Notes: generated from the sequence alone by a model not told the origin. Counted from the stretch's first letter, positions 8,113 to 17,892 are shown. The stretch: DNA of 64,000 nucleotides from Terripilifer sp031921685 (GCF_031921685.1 NZ_JAPDHU010000001.1:2170001-2234000); one strand, 5' to 3'. Numbers and translations: made by a program.

Positions 8113-9765
8113 GTGAATGGGGTCACGGAACAGGTTGAACGGCTGTGGAACAGCCTTTTGGGGCTCGGCCGACGCCGGTTGATCGCGCTGGCCATGGTCG
8201 GCGCGTCGGTTTTCATCGCCACGGGGCTGGTCGGCTACCAGATGAGCCGCCCTTCGTTCGAAGTGCTGTATGCCGGTCTCGATCGGCAGGACGTCACCCG
8301 AATCAGCACGGCGCTCACGGAAGCCGGGATCGGCTTCGACATCGGCTCCGATGGGACGACCGTCTATGCACGTTATGGCCAGACGGCCCGGGCGCGCATG
8401 CTGCTGGCCGAAAAGGGTCTGCCGAGCGGGGCCAACGCCGGTTATGAGCTGTTCGACAAGGTCGGTTCCTTCGGCCTGACCTCGTTCATGCAGGAAGTCA
8501 CCCGCGTGCGCGCGGCCGAGGGCGAACTCGCCCGAACGATCCAGTTCATGCGCGGGGTCAAGGCGGCCCGGGTGCATATCGTCATGGGCGACGAAGGCAC
8601 CTTCCGGCGCGGCCGGCAGACGCCGTCGGCTTCCGTGGCGATCCGCACCGACGCGACCAATGACGCGGCCATTGCCGCCGCGATCCGTCATCTGGTGGCC
8701 GCTGCCGTTCCGGGCATGCTGACCGAGCATGTCACGGTCATCGACAGCGACGGCACCGTGCTGACATCGTCTGAAAGCGAATCCGATGCGGCGCCGGGGC
8801 GCCTGCGCGGCCTGGAGCGGTCCGTCTCGAAGGAAATTCAGGACAATATCCGCAAGACGCTTTCGCCTTATCTGAGCCCGAAGAACTTTCAGATCAGCGT
8901 CTCAACGCGGCTGAATACCGACCGGCGCCAGACCAACGAAACCGTCTACAATCCGGAATCGCGGGTGGAGCGCTCGGTCCGCGTCATCAAGGAAAATCAG
9001 CAGTCGCAGAATTCGACCAGCCAGCAGCAGGCGACCAGCGTCGATCGCAATCTGCCGCAACAGCAGCAGGATCGCGGCCGCAACGGCGACAACAAACAGT
9101 CGAACGAAGAAAATCAGAAGCGCGAGGAACTCACCAACTATGAGATTTCCTCGAAGACGACGACCACGGTCAGCGGCGGCTATACGGTCGATGCCTTGTC
9201 GGTTGCCGTCGTCATCAACCGCGCCAGTCTGGCTGGTGATGGCAAGCTGACGGCGGAACAAATCGCCGCCCGGGCGGCGGAAATCGAACAGATCGTCGCT
9301 ACGGCTTCGGGCGCTCGGCGCGATCGCGGCGACACGGTGAAGGTGAGCGTCGTCGATTTCGTCGCCATCGATCGTGATCTCGATCCTGGAACCAGTGGCC
9401 AGGGGGTGATGGATATTCTGGGCCGATATGCCGGTACGCTTATCAATTCTCTCGTCACGCTGCTGGCGATCGGGTTGGTTCTGTTCTTTGGCGTGCGCCC
9501 GGCGACCCGTGCCTTGCTGGCGGTTGCCGAACCGGCGGAGGAACCGCAGACGCCGCTTCTGACCAATGAAGCGAGCCAGATGCGGATCGAGGATCGAACG
9601 ATGGCCTCGTCGGTGCCGACGCTGGATCTGGCGCCGCCTTTGCCCGATCCGATGGCTCAGCCGATCCATGCGGCCCGTGCGCGGCTGGAGCAGATCATCG
9701 CGCTCGACGAAACCCAATCAGTGGCGGTTCTCAAACAATGGATGAACCATAGGGTGGCGGCGTGA
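8113..9765 (+). CDS. fliF: flagellar MS-ring protein FliF
   Basis: Builds the MS ring in the inner membrane, the base for rod, C-ring and export gate. It has 550 residues from GTG 8113. A first membrane segment lies near residues 21-45 (RRLIALAMVGASVFIATGLV), followed by the ring-building (YscJ-like) domain with FEVLYAGLDRQD and ARMLLAEKGLPSG, a Gln/Asn-rich loop near residue 300, a second membrane segment near 435-455, and a C-terminal FliG-binding tail (SVAVLKQWM). It overlaps the FliH-like gene by 4 bases. Confidence 0.97.
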   Translation: MNGVTEQVERLWNSLLGLGRRRLIALAMVGASVFIATGLVGYQMSRPSFEVLYAGLDRQDVTRISTALTEAGIGFDIGSDGTTVYARYGQTARARMLLAEKGLPSGANAGYELFDKVGSFGLTSFMQEVTRVRAAEGELARTIQFMRGVKAARVHIVMGDEGTFRRGRQTPSASVAIRTDATNDAAIAAAIRHLVAAAVPGMLTEHVTVIDSDGTVLTSSESESDAAPGRLRGLERSVSKEIQDNIRKTLSPYLSPKNFQISVSTRLNTDRRQTNETVYNPESRVERSVRVIKENQQSQNSTSQQQATSVDRNLPQQQQDRGRNGDNKQSNEENQKREELTNYEISSKTTTTVSGGYTVDALSVAVVINRASLAGDGKLTAEQIAARAAEIEQIVATASGARRDRGDTVKVSVVDFVAIDRDLDPGTSGQGVMDILGRYAGTLINSLVTLLAIGLVLFFGVRPATRALLAVAEPAEEPQTPLLTNEASQMRIEDRTMASSVPTLDLAPPLPDPMAQPIHAARARLEQIIALDETQSVAVLKQWMNHRVAA

Positions 9766-10385
9766 AGACCGTGCCGGTGGCGCTTTATCTCAGTCGCATG
9801 GAATCCGTGCCCGCCCGTCCAAGTCTCGTGGACCTAGCGATGGCGTTGAAGGAAACCGCGGCAGGAATTTCCGAGCAGGATTGTGCCTTGCGCGTCGCCG
9901 AAAGCCGCGAGCAGGGTTTGCTGGAAGGGCGCACCGCGGCCTTGCAGGAGGGCGAACAGCTTCTCGCCACCGAGCGCGCGCATTTCGAGGAACGATTGGC
10001 GGATGAACGCCGGCGCTGGGTCGAGGAAGAGGCTGTGGCGATGCGAACAGCCATTTTGGGTGGGCTCGACCGGATGTCGGGGCATATTTCGTCGAAAGTG
10101 GCGGACGCGCTGAAGCCGGTCATCGTCGAAGCGGTTCGCGCCAATATGCAGGCTGCGCTGGTCGACAAGCTGACCCAGTTGATGGGAACCGATGGCACGA
10201 CGCGGATCGAGATCAGCGGGGCGGCCGATCTCGTTGCGGCCATCTGCGCCGCACTTCCTGAGCATTTAAACGTGGTGCGCGGTGACGCGCATGACGGGGT
10301 CGACGTTCGGATTGCGGTTCAGGATACGGAGCTGCAAACGAGCATCGGCGCCTGGATTTCGGCTTTTCAGCATTCGGGTTCGTGA
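9762..10385 (+). CDS. FliH-like flagellar export ATPase regulator
   Basis: A 207-residue protein, GTG start overlapping the fliF stop. Residues 45-105 are highly charged and coiled-coil-prone (EGEQLLATERAHFEERLADE), and the C-terminal part has the FliH/YscL pattern (helix, then DLVAAICAALPEHLNVV). FliH links the FliI ATPase (28113) to the C-ring and controls its hexamer state. Sequence similarity of this family is weak, so the call rests on length, the Glu/Gln-rich helix and the position after fliF. Confidence 0.72.
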   Translation: MKTVPVALYLSRMESVPARPSLVDLAMALKETAAGISEQDCALRVAESREQGLLEGRTAALQEGEQLLATERAHFEERLADERRRWVEEEAVAMRTAILGGLDRMSGHISSKVADALKPVIVEAVRANMQAALVDKLTQLMGTDGTTRIEISGAADLVAAICAALPEHLNVVRGDAHDGVDVRIAVQDTELQTSIGAWISAFQHSGS

Positions 10386-11731
10386 GCTTCTCCATGGCGG
10401 AACAGGAAAGACCTCACGAAATCGTCATTATCCGGCGCGGTCGCCACGACGATGACGATCATCATCATGGTGGCGTCTGGAAGATCGCCTTCGCCGATTT
10501 CATGACCGCCATGATGGCGTTTTTTCTCGTTCTCTGGATCGTCAATTCCTCCAGCAAGGAAACGCGTTCCTCCATCGCGCTCTATTTCAATCCGGTGCAG
10601 CTTTCCAACAGCACGCCGGCGCGCAAGGGCCTTCAGGATGCCAAGCGGCTGGATTCCGACGCAGACCATACGACGGAGAACAATGCGCCGGGGGATGTGA
10701 AGGGCGACGACAAGAACGTCGGCGTGCCGCCGGCGGGCGGTGGTCCGCATCAGACGCAGCGGCTTGAGGCCGAGCCGGAGCCGTCGCCTAGTGATGCGAA
10801 AAAGCCGAAAAATGCTTCGGACGTGAAAGAGAAAATGCCGGCCCGCGCTGGCGTCGAGGCCAGCGGCGCCGCGCAAGTCGCACCCCGACAAGGCGCTCTC
10901 AACGACACGGCTTTGTTCCGTGATCCTTACGCCGTTCTCTCCGAGATCGCGGCGTCGCGGGACGAGGGCGGGTTGAAAAAGGAAACGCGGGAGCGGCCTC
11001 CGGAAGCGACCAGCGGCCGGCCGGGTCTCAATGCCACCGAAATTTTCCGCGATCCGTTCGAGCCGGTGCTTCCCGTTCTGCGGCCGCAGCCGTTGGACAC
11101 GTCCACCGCCAACCGGATCGCCAATACGCCCGACGTGTTGGCCCAGCCGCCGCAATCGATTGCCGGAGAGGGAAGCGTTCCGGTCAATGCCGCCAATCCG
11201 CCACAAGCCGGTCCTGCTCCCGCCAAATCGGCGGCGGCCCCGGAGACGGCAGGAGAGAATGCGGATCCGACGGCGAAATTGAAGACGTTGCTCGATCAGG
11301 CGCTGCGCGACGAAGTGGATGTCAAGAAGGCGCCGCGGATCGAACTCAAGACGACGCCGGAAGGCACGTTGATCAGCCTGACCGACGATCTCGAATTCGG
11401 CATGTTCAAAATCGGATCGGCGGAACCGGATCCAAAGACAGTCCGCGTGATGGCGAAAATCGGCACGATCCTGAAGTCCGTGCCGGGTTCCGTGGTGGTG
11501 CGCGGTCACACGGATTCGCGCTCCTATCGCAGCGGTGGATCGGGCGACAATTGGCGTCTATCGTCGTCTCGCGCGCAGATGGCTTTCTATATGCTGGTGC
11601 GGGGCGGATTTGACGAGAAGCGTTTCGATCGTGTCGAAGGGCATGCGGACCGGCATTTGAAGAACGCCGCTGCTCCCTTCGCGGCGGAGAACCGCAGAAT
11701 TGAAATTCTGATCAAGAAGGACAAATCGTGA
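10382..11731 (+). CDS. motB: flagellar stator protein MotB
   Basis: Proton-channel subunit of the stator. One membrane helix over about residues 35-55 (FADFMTAMMAFFLVLWIVNS) includes Asp39, the expected proton-binding residue. It is followed by an unusually long, low-complexity Pro/Ala/Lys linker (about residues 60-310) and an OmpA-like peptidoglycan-binding domain (VVVRGHTDSR ... LSSSRAQMAFYMLV). At 449 residues it is much longer than enteric MotB (~308), as in rhizobia. GTG 10382 overlaps the previous stop; ATG 10394 is the alternative. MotA is encoded far away at 31044. Confidence 0.95.
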   Translation: MSFSMAEQERPHEIVIIRRGRHDDDDHHHGGVWKIAFADFMTAMMAFFLVLWIVNSSSKETRSSIALYFNPVQLSNSTPARKGLQDAKRLDSDADHTTENNAPGDVKGDDKNVGVPPAGGGPHQTQRLEAEPEPSPSDAKKPKNASDVKEKMPARAGVEASGAAQVAPRQGALNDTALFRDPYAVLSEIAASRDEGGLKKETRERPPEATSGRPGLNATEIFRDPFEPVLPVLRPQPLDTSTANRIANTPDVLAQPPQSIAGEGSVPVNAANPPQAGPAPAKSAAAPETAGENADPTAKLKTLLDQALRDEVDVKKAPRIELKTTPEGTLISLTDDLEFGMFKIGSAEPDPKTVRVMAKIGTILKSVPGSVVVRGHTDSRSYRSGGSGDNWRLSSSRAQMAFYMLVRGGFDEKRFDRVEGHADRHLKNAAAPFAAENRRIEILIKKDKS

Positions 11732-12891
11732 GAGCGGCCGCGATCGGTTTCGCCCTATCGATGTCGGCTTTAACGAGCGCCTTTGCGCAAGCGCCGGACA
11801 GCCCGGAGCCGTTCCAATTGATCCGGTCGCTGCAGATCATTCAGTCGCAGATCGCCACGGGCAGTCAGGCTGCTTACATGGCGCAGCCAAAGCTGATGAG
11901 CCAGATCGCCGACGATTTCCTGCGAACGCCGATGAGTGTGTGGCAGGAAGAGCGTAACGCACAGGCAGCCGCGACCTATCTCTTCAGCGGCGGTTCGGCC
12001 AGCGTCATCCGGCCCCTGGTGCAGGCGAATGCGATTCAAGAGCCGAGCCGGGCACTGGTGCGCGGTGCGCTCGCCTATGTCGAGGGACGTGCGCAGGAAG
12101 CGATGACGCTGCTGATGAGCATCGATGCGCGGTCCGTCAATCCCAATCTCGGCGGACATCTTGCTCTGGTGCAGGCTGCCTTGGTCGGTGCGAAAGATCC
12201 GGTTGCGGCAAGCGGCTTTCTGGATACGGCTCGTCTGTTGATGCCGGGATCTCTCGTCGAGGAAGCGGCTCTGCGCCGGCAGATCTTCATGACGGATGCC
12301 AATACGAGCCTCGATAAATTCTTCCTCATGGCGCGGCAATATTTTCAGCGCTACCGCAATTCCGTCTACGCCTCCAATTATTGGCCGCAGTTCACTCATC
12401 TTCTTTCGCATTCGACGCTGTCGGCACAGGAAGGGGATTTCGAAAAGATCGAGACGTTCCTCGCCGATTTCAAACCGCTCGAACAGCGCGACCTCTATCT
12501 GAACATGGCTCAGTCGGCGATCCGGCAGGGGCATGCCAAAAACGCGCAACGATGGGCGCGCAATGCGCGGAACCTGTCGGCGACCGGTAGCCCGGAGGCG
12601 GTCAGGGCCGAGCTTTATGATGGCGCGGCGATGATCGCGGACAATCGGCTGACCGAGGGGCTACGGAAGTTGCAGACATTGCCCGAGAGGGAGCTCTCCG
12701 GCGAAGACCGAGAGCTGGGCGTTGCGGCGAAAGCCTTGGCGGCGAAATTGCGCGCGCCGATTGCGCCGCTGAACCAAGCCTCGATCGACCGTTTGGCGCG
12801 GACGCCGGTCGAGCCACGCCCGGTCTTTCTCGCTGCCCAACAGGCGATCAGCGAAGCCGACAAGCTTCTCAACAAGGACGCGCAGAAATGA
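11728..12891 (+). CDS. motC: periplasmic motility protein MotC
   Basis: A 387-residue periplasmic protein with a signal peptide (GFALSMSALTSAFAQ). In Sinorhizobium MotC binds the periplasmic part of MotB and is needed for motor rotation; MotE (see 4075) is its chaperone. The order motB-motC-fliK with 4-base overlaps is the rhizobial one. The helical, tetratricopeptide-like middle (LGGHLALVQAAL, LFMARQYFQRYRN-like segments) suits a protein-protein interaction role. The call rests on position and overall features. Confidence 0.88.
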   Translation: MRAAAIGFALSMSALTSAFAQAPDSPEPFQLIRSLQIIQSQIATGSQAAYMAQPKLMSQIADDFLRTPMSVWQEERNAQAAATYLFSGGSASVIRPLVQANAIQEPSRALVRGALAYVEGRAQEAMTLLMSIDARSVNPNLGGHLALVQAALVGAKDPVAASGFLDTARLLMPGSLVEEAALRRQIFMTDANTSLDKFFLMARQYFQRYRNSVYASNYWPQFTHLLSHSTLSAQEGDFEKIETFLADFKPLEQRDLYLNMAQSAIRQGHAKNAQRWARNARNLSATGSPEAVRAELYDGAAMIADNRLTEGLRKLQTLPERELSGEDRELGVAAKALAAKLRAPIAPLNQASIDRLARTPVEPRPVFLAAQQAISEADKLLNKDAQK

Positions 12892-13646
12892 CCGATCTGT
12901 CCATCGCTTCCTCTGCTGCACAGGCGCCTTATGCACCGCGTGAGCGGACGGCTGACGCGGCGACGACAGGTCGAGAAGGCGTCAAGACCGGCTCTTTCGC
13001 CGAGATGCAGGAACGGTTCGAAAAAGGACGAGGTGCGAAGCCGGATCAAAAGACGGATCGGCCGACGTCTTCAGCGCGCGACACAACAAGCCCCGGGGCT
13101 GGCGGGCGAGGGGAGCCGCATGATGTTGCTTCGGCGGAGCCCAGGGGACCACAGCAGACGGTTGCTCAGGGGACGACGCCGGCCACCGATGCAAGGAGCA
13201 ATCCGCTGGCTTTGCTCATCGGTCTTGCGGCGCCTGTTCCATCGCAGGCCGGAGATCGGCGCGGCGGGCAAGCGTCCGAACAGGAAAACACAGATATGAC
13301 GGATCTGCCTCTAGCCGCTCGGGTTCCGCAGGTGCCAGCCGCACCGCGCGATCGTACGGCCGATGTCGATGGCAAGGGCGTCGAGATCGGCGCTTATGCT
13401 GAGATGGCGGAGCGGCCCGAAAAGACAAGTCTCAAGCCGGAGCAGACAGCCGAGCGATTGGTTCTTTCGGCCCGCGAGCTGATGATCGCCGTGGCGGGTG
13501 GGCGGCGGGACATACGCGACGCCGGCACCACGGAGCCGGATGACACGTGCTCAACGACGGGCCAGGAGGCCGCACCGGCGATCCCCGCGAAGAGCGACCC
13601 GATTGCTCAGCTCATCGGTGTCGTGGCCGCGCCGGTGTCGCCGGTC
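12888..13646 (+). repeat. internal tandem duplication in fliK
   Basis: Two diverged copies of a ~350-bp coding segment (12888 to about 13247 and 13296 to about 13646). Both begin ATGAC(C/G)GATCTG and both encode APR-RTAD near residue 17-23 of the unit and LIG-AAPV at the end. The copies are diverged enough to be old. Confidence 0.75.
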
Positions 13647-14438
13647 GAACCACAGCGCGCTGCGCCTTCCCCCCCGTCGTCGCGCCCGGCTTCGCTGTCG
13701 GATGCTTTGTCATCCGAGGCGCGGGTGTTGCCGGATGTTCATCCGGCAACGACGAAACCGGTGGATCAGGGTCCGCGCGAAGGTCGCCCGCAGGGACGGG
13801 ACGCGTCGATATCCGTCAACACCGAGGGTTCTGGCATTGGTTTGAAGGTGAGCGAGATCGTCGACGTGGACAGTGCGTCGCATTTCGCGCCGGCCGGTTC
13901 CGCGCTTCAGCAGGTGGCCACGGCGGTGCGCGAAAGTCTTGGTCCGGCGCCAAGCACGCCCGTGAAGCCTGGGCCGGAGGCTACCGTCGCACAGGAGACG
14001 ACTGCGCCTTTGCAGGTTTTGAATCTGAAGCTGCAGCCGGAAGCTCTCGGCAATGTTGCCGTTCATATGCGCCTGTCGGGCGATATCCTGTCCATGCACA
14101 TCAAGGTTTCCGACGCCGCGACCCTAGCCTCCTTCCAGTCGGGATCGAACAAGCTCGAGGACCTTCTGAAAGCCTCCGGATATCAGGTCGACAAACTGAC
14201 GATCGTGGCGGCGGCGCCAACCCCCGCCACGGATCAGGCGCCGTCAGGCGATGCCGGAGCGCGGCGCGATGGCAACGCTTCGACGATGACGCCGTCAGGG
14301 GAACAGTCGCAGGAACGCAGCGGACAAGCACAGGACGGGCAAAGGGGTGCGGAAAGGCAAGGCGGGTTTAAGGGAAATGGTGGTCAATCGCATGAAGCTT
14401 CGGCTCCTCGCACCACTCGCGCTGGCGTTTATCTGTAG
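12888..14438 (+). CDS. fliK: flagellar hook-length control protein FliK (rhizobial MotD)
   Basis: A 516-residue secreted ruler that sets hook length and switches export specificity through FlhB. The C-terminal Flg_hook domain is clear (residues 375-440: LNLKLQPEALGNVAVHMRLS, then LEDLLKASGYQVDKLTIV). The N-terminal half is low-complexity and contains an internal duplication: residues 1-120 and 137-253 share MTDL, APR-RTAD, AEM-ER-EK, SAR, AGGR and a final LIG-AAPV motif. The two copies start at nucleotides 12888 and 13296. It overlaps motC by 4 bases and the transglycosylase gene at its 3' end. Confidence 0.93.
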   Translation: MTDLSIASSAAQAPYAPRERTADAATTGREGVKTGSFAEMQERFEKGRGAKPDQKTDRPTSSARDTTSPGAGGRGEPHDVASAEPRGPQQTVAQGTTPATDARSNPLALLIGLAAPVPSQAGDRRGGQASEQENTDMTDLPLAARVPQVPAAPRDRTADVDGKGVEIGAYAEMAERPEKTSLKPEQTAERLVLSARELMIAVAGGRRDIRDAGTTEPDDTCSTTGQEAAPAIPAKSDPIAQLIGVVAAPVSPVEPQRAAPSPPSSRPASLSDALSSEARVLPDVHPATTKPVDQGPREGRPQGRDASISVNTEGSGIGLKVSEIVDVDSASHFAPAGSALQQVATAVRESLGPAPSTPVKPGPEATVAQETTAPLQVLNLKLQPEALGNVAVHMRLSGDILSMHIKVSDAATLASFQSGSNKLEDLLKASGYQVDKLTIVAAAPTPATDQAPSGDAGARRDGNASTMTPSGEQSQERSGQAQDGQRGAERQGGFKGNGGQSHEASAPRTTRAGVYL

Positions 14439-14982
14439 CTCAAGCGCGGTTCTGCAGGCGCAGATCAACGCACCCGCGACGGCGGCGACCTGCGAACGGG
14501 AAATGCTGCGCGCGTCGCAAAAGTATAAAGTGCCGCTGGCCGTTCTCTATGCGGTGGGGCTCACGGAAACCGGCAAGAAGGGCTCCATGCAGCCCTATGC
14601 GATGAATGTCGATGGCAAGGCGGTGTTCTCCCGGTCCTTGGTGGAAGCACAAAGCAAATTCCAGGGCTTCCTGAGCAGCGGTGCGAAATTCATCGACGTC
14701 GGCTGCATGCAGATCAACCACCGCTTTCACGGCAAGCAGTTCCGCTCCCTGGCGCATATGTTCAACCCGCCCGACAATGTCGACTATGCGGCGCGTTTCC
14801 TCGTCGAGTTGAAGGCGCGCGAGCAAACCTGGACGATGGCCGTGGCGCGTTACAACGCCGGTCCCAACAACAATCCGGCGCAGAAGCGATATGTCTGCGC
14901 CGTCATCACCAACATGGTCGCCAGCGGGTTCGGAACCTGGACTCCGGCGGCCAAAAGCTTCTGCTCGAGCGGGGCCGGGTAA
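14377..14982 (+). CDS. lytic transglycosylase, flagellum-associated
   Basis: A 202-residue periplasmic muramidase-type enzyme. The signal peptide covers about residues 7-29, and the SLT domain has the catalytic Glu at residue 64 (YAVGLTETG) and the GCMQIN and ARYNAGP motifs. The FlgJ-type protein at 23843 lacks a muramidase domain, so this separate enzyme (comparable to SltF of Rhodobacter) probably cuts peptidoglycan for the rod. The start could also be ATG 14392; both lie within the end of fliK in another frame. Confidence 0.88.
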   Translation: MVVNRMKLRLLAPLALAFICSSSAVLQAQINAPATAATCEREMLRASQKYKVPLAVLYAVGLTETGKKGSMQPYAMNVDGKAVFSRSLVEAQSKFQGFLSSGAKFIDVGCMQINHRFHGKQFRSLAHMFNPPDNVDYAARFLVELKAREQTWTMAVARYNAGPNNNPAQKRYVCAVITNMVASGFGTWTPAAKSFCSSGAG

Positions 14983-15037
14983 GCCTCGCACAAGCCGTAG
15001 CCAGTCCAATAGAGAAGGTTGATCAGGAGCCTGCGAC

Positions 15038-16291
15038 ATGAGTCTATTCGGAACAATGCGAACCAGTATCTCCGGCATGGACGGGCAATCGACCCGGATG
15101 AGCACGGTCGCCGACAACATCGCCAACGTCAGCACCACGGGCTACAAGCGGGCGTCGACCGAGTTCGAAACGATCATCGGCAGCAACAACGTCAGAAGCT
15201 ATACGTCCGGCGGCATTTCGAGCCTGGTTCGCTACAACATCAGCGAACAGGGGGGATTGACGGGCACGACGAGCACGACCGATCTCGCTATTCGTGGCGA
15301 GGGATATTTCCTGGTCTCCCGGGACAACGGTCCGGCCTATCTCACCCGCGCCGGCTCGTTCGTGCCCGATGCCTCGGGCTATCTGGTCAATACGGCCGGC
15401 TATTCCCTGATGGGTTATGACCTGTCCAATGCCAGCGCCTCTTCGGCGAATGGGCTGTCGGGGCTGACCAGAATCAACATCAACCAGACCGCGCTCGTCG
15501 CCAGCCCGACGACGGCCGGCTCCATCTCGGCCAATCTGTCTTCTACCGCCACAGCGGTCACCGACCCCGACAAGCTGCCCTCGGCAAACCAGGCGGATGC
15601 GACCTTTACCAGCAAGACGTCGCGGGTGACCTACGACAATCTGGGCGGCAAGGTCGAACTCGATATCTATTTCACGAAGACGGCCGATAATACCTGGGAA
15701 GTGGCGGTCTATAACAAGGCCGATGCGGCAGCGGGCGGCGGCTTTCCCTATGCGTCAGGCCCTCTTGCGTCGGAAACCCTGGACTTCAGCCCGACCAATG
15801 GTGCGTTGACGAGCGGTTCGCCTTTGTCGATCCCCATTCCGGGCGGCCAGACGATGACCTACGATCTCAGCAGTTCGACGCAGCTCTCCTCGCCGTTCCT
15901 CATCAGCAATGCGACGGAAAACGGCAATGCCCCGAGCGCGCTGGATCATATCGAGATCAGCAACGATGGCATTCTGTCGGCTGTCTATCAGGACGGTACC
16001 CGGATCGCGAAATTCCTGATCCCGCTGGCGACGGTGGCGAGCCCTGACAATCTGCGGCCGATTGACGGCAATGCTTTTGCCGATACGGCGGCATCCGGCT
16101 CGATCCTGGTCGGCAACGCGCGGCAGGGAACATTCGGGTCCATCGCCTCCTCGTCACTCGAAAATTCCACCGTCGATCTCGGTTCCGAGCTGACGACGAT
16201 GATCGAGGCGCAGCGCTCTTATGCGGCGAATTCGAAAGTCTTCCAGGGTGCGTCCGAGATGATGGACGTGCTCATGAATCTGAAAACCTAA
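15038..16291 (+). CDS. flgE: flagellar hook protein FlgE
   Basis: Hook subunit, 417 residues. The N-terminus has MSLFGTMRTSISGMDGQSTR and VADNIANVSTTGYKRA; the middle has the FlgE insert; the C-terminus has LTTMIEAQRSYAANSKVFQG. The Shine-Dalgarno is AGGAG 10 bases before the ATG (gatcAGGAGcctgcgac). It follows the lytic transglycosylase after 55 bases and is followed by a hairpin at 16310-16343. Confidence 0.97.
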   Translation: MSLFGTMRTSISGMDGQSTRMSTVADNIANVSTTGYKRASTEFETIIGSNNVRSYTSGGISSLVRYNISEQGGLTGTTSTTDLAIRGEGYFLVSRDNGPAYLTRAGSFVPDASGYLVNTAGYSLMGYDLSNASASSANGLSGLTRININQTALVASPTTAGSISANLSSTATAVTDPDKLPSANQADATFTSKTSRVTYDNLGGKVELDIYFTKTADNTWEVAVYNKADAAAGGGFPYASGPLASETLDFSPTNGALTSGSPLSIPIPGGQTMTYDLSSSTQLSSPFLISNATENGNAPSALDHIEISNDGILSAVYQDGTRIAKFLIPLATVASPDNLRPIDGNAFADTAASGSILVGNARQGTFGSIASSSLENSTVDLGSELTTMIEAQRSYAANSKVFQGASEMMDVLMNLKT

Positions 16292-16309
16292 AGTTCTCGT
16301 CCAATCCAG

Positions 16310-16343
16310 GGGCAATTACGCTTCGGTCGAAACGCGATTGCCC
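16310..16343 (+). terminator. hairpin after flgE, possible terminator or repeat
   Basis: GGGCAAT (16310-16316) pairs with ATTGCCC (16337-16343), with an inner TTCG/CGAA stem; ATTTTTG follows at 16353. The right half (TCGAAACGCGATTGCCCT) resembles the hairpin at 36871-36905, so this may be a member of a dispersed palindromic repeat used as a terminator. Confidence 0.55.
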
Positions 16344-16419
16344 TGAGTTCCCATTTTTGATGCGTCTTTGTGAGGTTTGGCCAGGTCAAACCGCAAACCG
16401 CTATAGTTGAGGATATGGG

Positions 16420-17892
16420 ATGACGCTCACAAGCGCTCTCAACAGTGCGAAAACGTCGCTTGCTACCGCTGCTCTCCAAACCAATGTGACCTCGCGAAAT
16501 ATCGCGGGGGCTTACGATTCTTCCTATTCGCGTAAGATCGTCAATGTCGTCACAAGCCTGGACGGTACGGGCTATGTCGCCTCCGTCACCCGCGCGACCA
16601 GCGCGGCCTTGCAGAGTAAGGTGTGGGGCGCGACGTCCAGTGCCGCTGCCAGTTCAGCGTTGTCGTCCGGGCTCAATCAGATCTCGCAAACGATCGGTAC
16701 GTCCACGGACGGCCGGTCGGTGTCGTCGCAGATCGCCAGTTTGAATACGGCGCTCCTGACCGCCGCCGCCAGTCCGAATTCGCAAAGCACGTTGCAGGAC
16801 GTGCTGCGGGCGGCACAGGATCTGGCCTCGGCGCTGAATGACGCCACCACCTCGGTTCAGGGGATTCGCAAACAGGCGGATTCCGACATGGCCGCATCGG
16901 TGGCGAAGATCAACGACCTGCTGGCGCAGTTCAAGAGCGTCAACGATGCGATCGTCAGGGGCAGTACCTCCAATACGGATATCACCGACCAACTCGATGC
17001 GCGCGATCGCATTCTGACGTCGCTTTCGCAGGAAGTTGGCATCTCCGTCGTGACCGGCCCAGACAATGGCATGTCGATCTATACGGATAGCGGCGTTGCC
17101 CTCTTCGACAAGGATCCACGGCAGGTTACGTTCCAGCCGACCTCCGCCTTCTCGGCGGGCACGACGGGCGGCGCCGTATTCATCGATGGCGTCGACGTCA
17201 CGTCGCAATCCTCAAACATGGGCATCAAGTCCGGCAATCTGTTCGGGTTGGCGCAGTTGCGCGACGACGTCACCGTGCAGTACCAGAAGCAACTGGACGA
17301 GACGGCGCGCGGATTGATCAATGCTTTCGCCGAAAGCGATCAGTCATCGTCCGGCGGCCCGACGCAGGCGGGTCTGTTCACATGGTCCGGTGCGCCCGGC
17401 ATGCCGCCGGCATCGCTCACCGACGGTCTGGCAGGCAGTATCAGTATTGCGGCCAGCGTCGATCCGGCGCGGGGCGGGAATTTGAACCTGCTGCGCGACG
17501 GCGGCATTTCGGATCCCGGCAACCCCGACTATGTTTATAACAGAACGGGCGCGGCTGGCTATTCCGGCCGCCTGCAAGGGCTTGTCGACAATCTGTCTGG
17601 CAATCAGACGTTCGATCCCGCCGCGGGGATCAACACTTCCAGCAGCGTATCGACCTTCGCGACATCGTCCGCGGCATGGCTTGAGAGTTTGCGGAAAAAT
17701 GCCTCCGACAAGGCCGATCAACAAGGCACCATTCGCGATAGCGCCACGCAAGCGCTGACGAGCGCCACAGGCGTCAACATGGATGACGAACTGTCGCGCA
17801 TGCTGGATATCGAACATTCCTATCAGGCTTCGGCGAAACTGATCTCCGCGATCGATCAAATGTTCACCGTCCTGTTTCAGGCGATAGGCTAA
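16420..17892 (+). CDS. flgK: flagellar hook-associated protein FlgK (HAP1)
   Basis: First hook-filament junction protein, 490 residues. The N-terminus (LNSAKTSLATAALQTNVTSR, then NIAGAYDSSYSRK) and C-terminus (LDIEHSYQASAKLISAIDQM) match the HAP1 pattern. It is preceded by GAGGATATGGG. It starts a new transcription unit after the 128-base gap behind flgE; flgL follows after 4 bases. Confidence 0.96.
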   Translation: MTLTSALNSAKTSLATAALQTNVTSRNIAGAYDSSYSRKIVNVVTSLDGTGYVASVTRATSAALQSKVWGATSSAAASSALSSGLNQISQTIGTSTDGRSVSSQIASLNTALLTAAASPNSQSTLQDVLRAAQDLASALNDATTSVQGIRKQADSDMAASVAKINDLLAQFKSVNDAIVRGSTSNTDITDQLDARDRILTSLSQEVGISVVTGPDNGMSIYTDSGVALFDKDPRQVTFQPTSAFSAGTTGGAVFIDGVDVTSQSSNMGIKSGNLFGLAQLRDDVTVQYQKQLDETARGLINAFAESDQSSSGGPTQAGLFTWSGAPGMPPASLTDGLAGSISIAASVDPARGGNLNLLRDGGISDPGNPDYVYNRTGAAGYSGRLQGLVDNLSGNQTFDPAAGINTSSSVSTFATSSAAWLESLRKNASDKADQQGTIRDSATQALTSATGVNMDDELSRMLDIEHSYQASAKLISAIDQMFTVLFQAIG

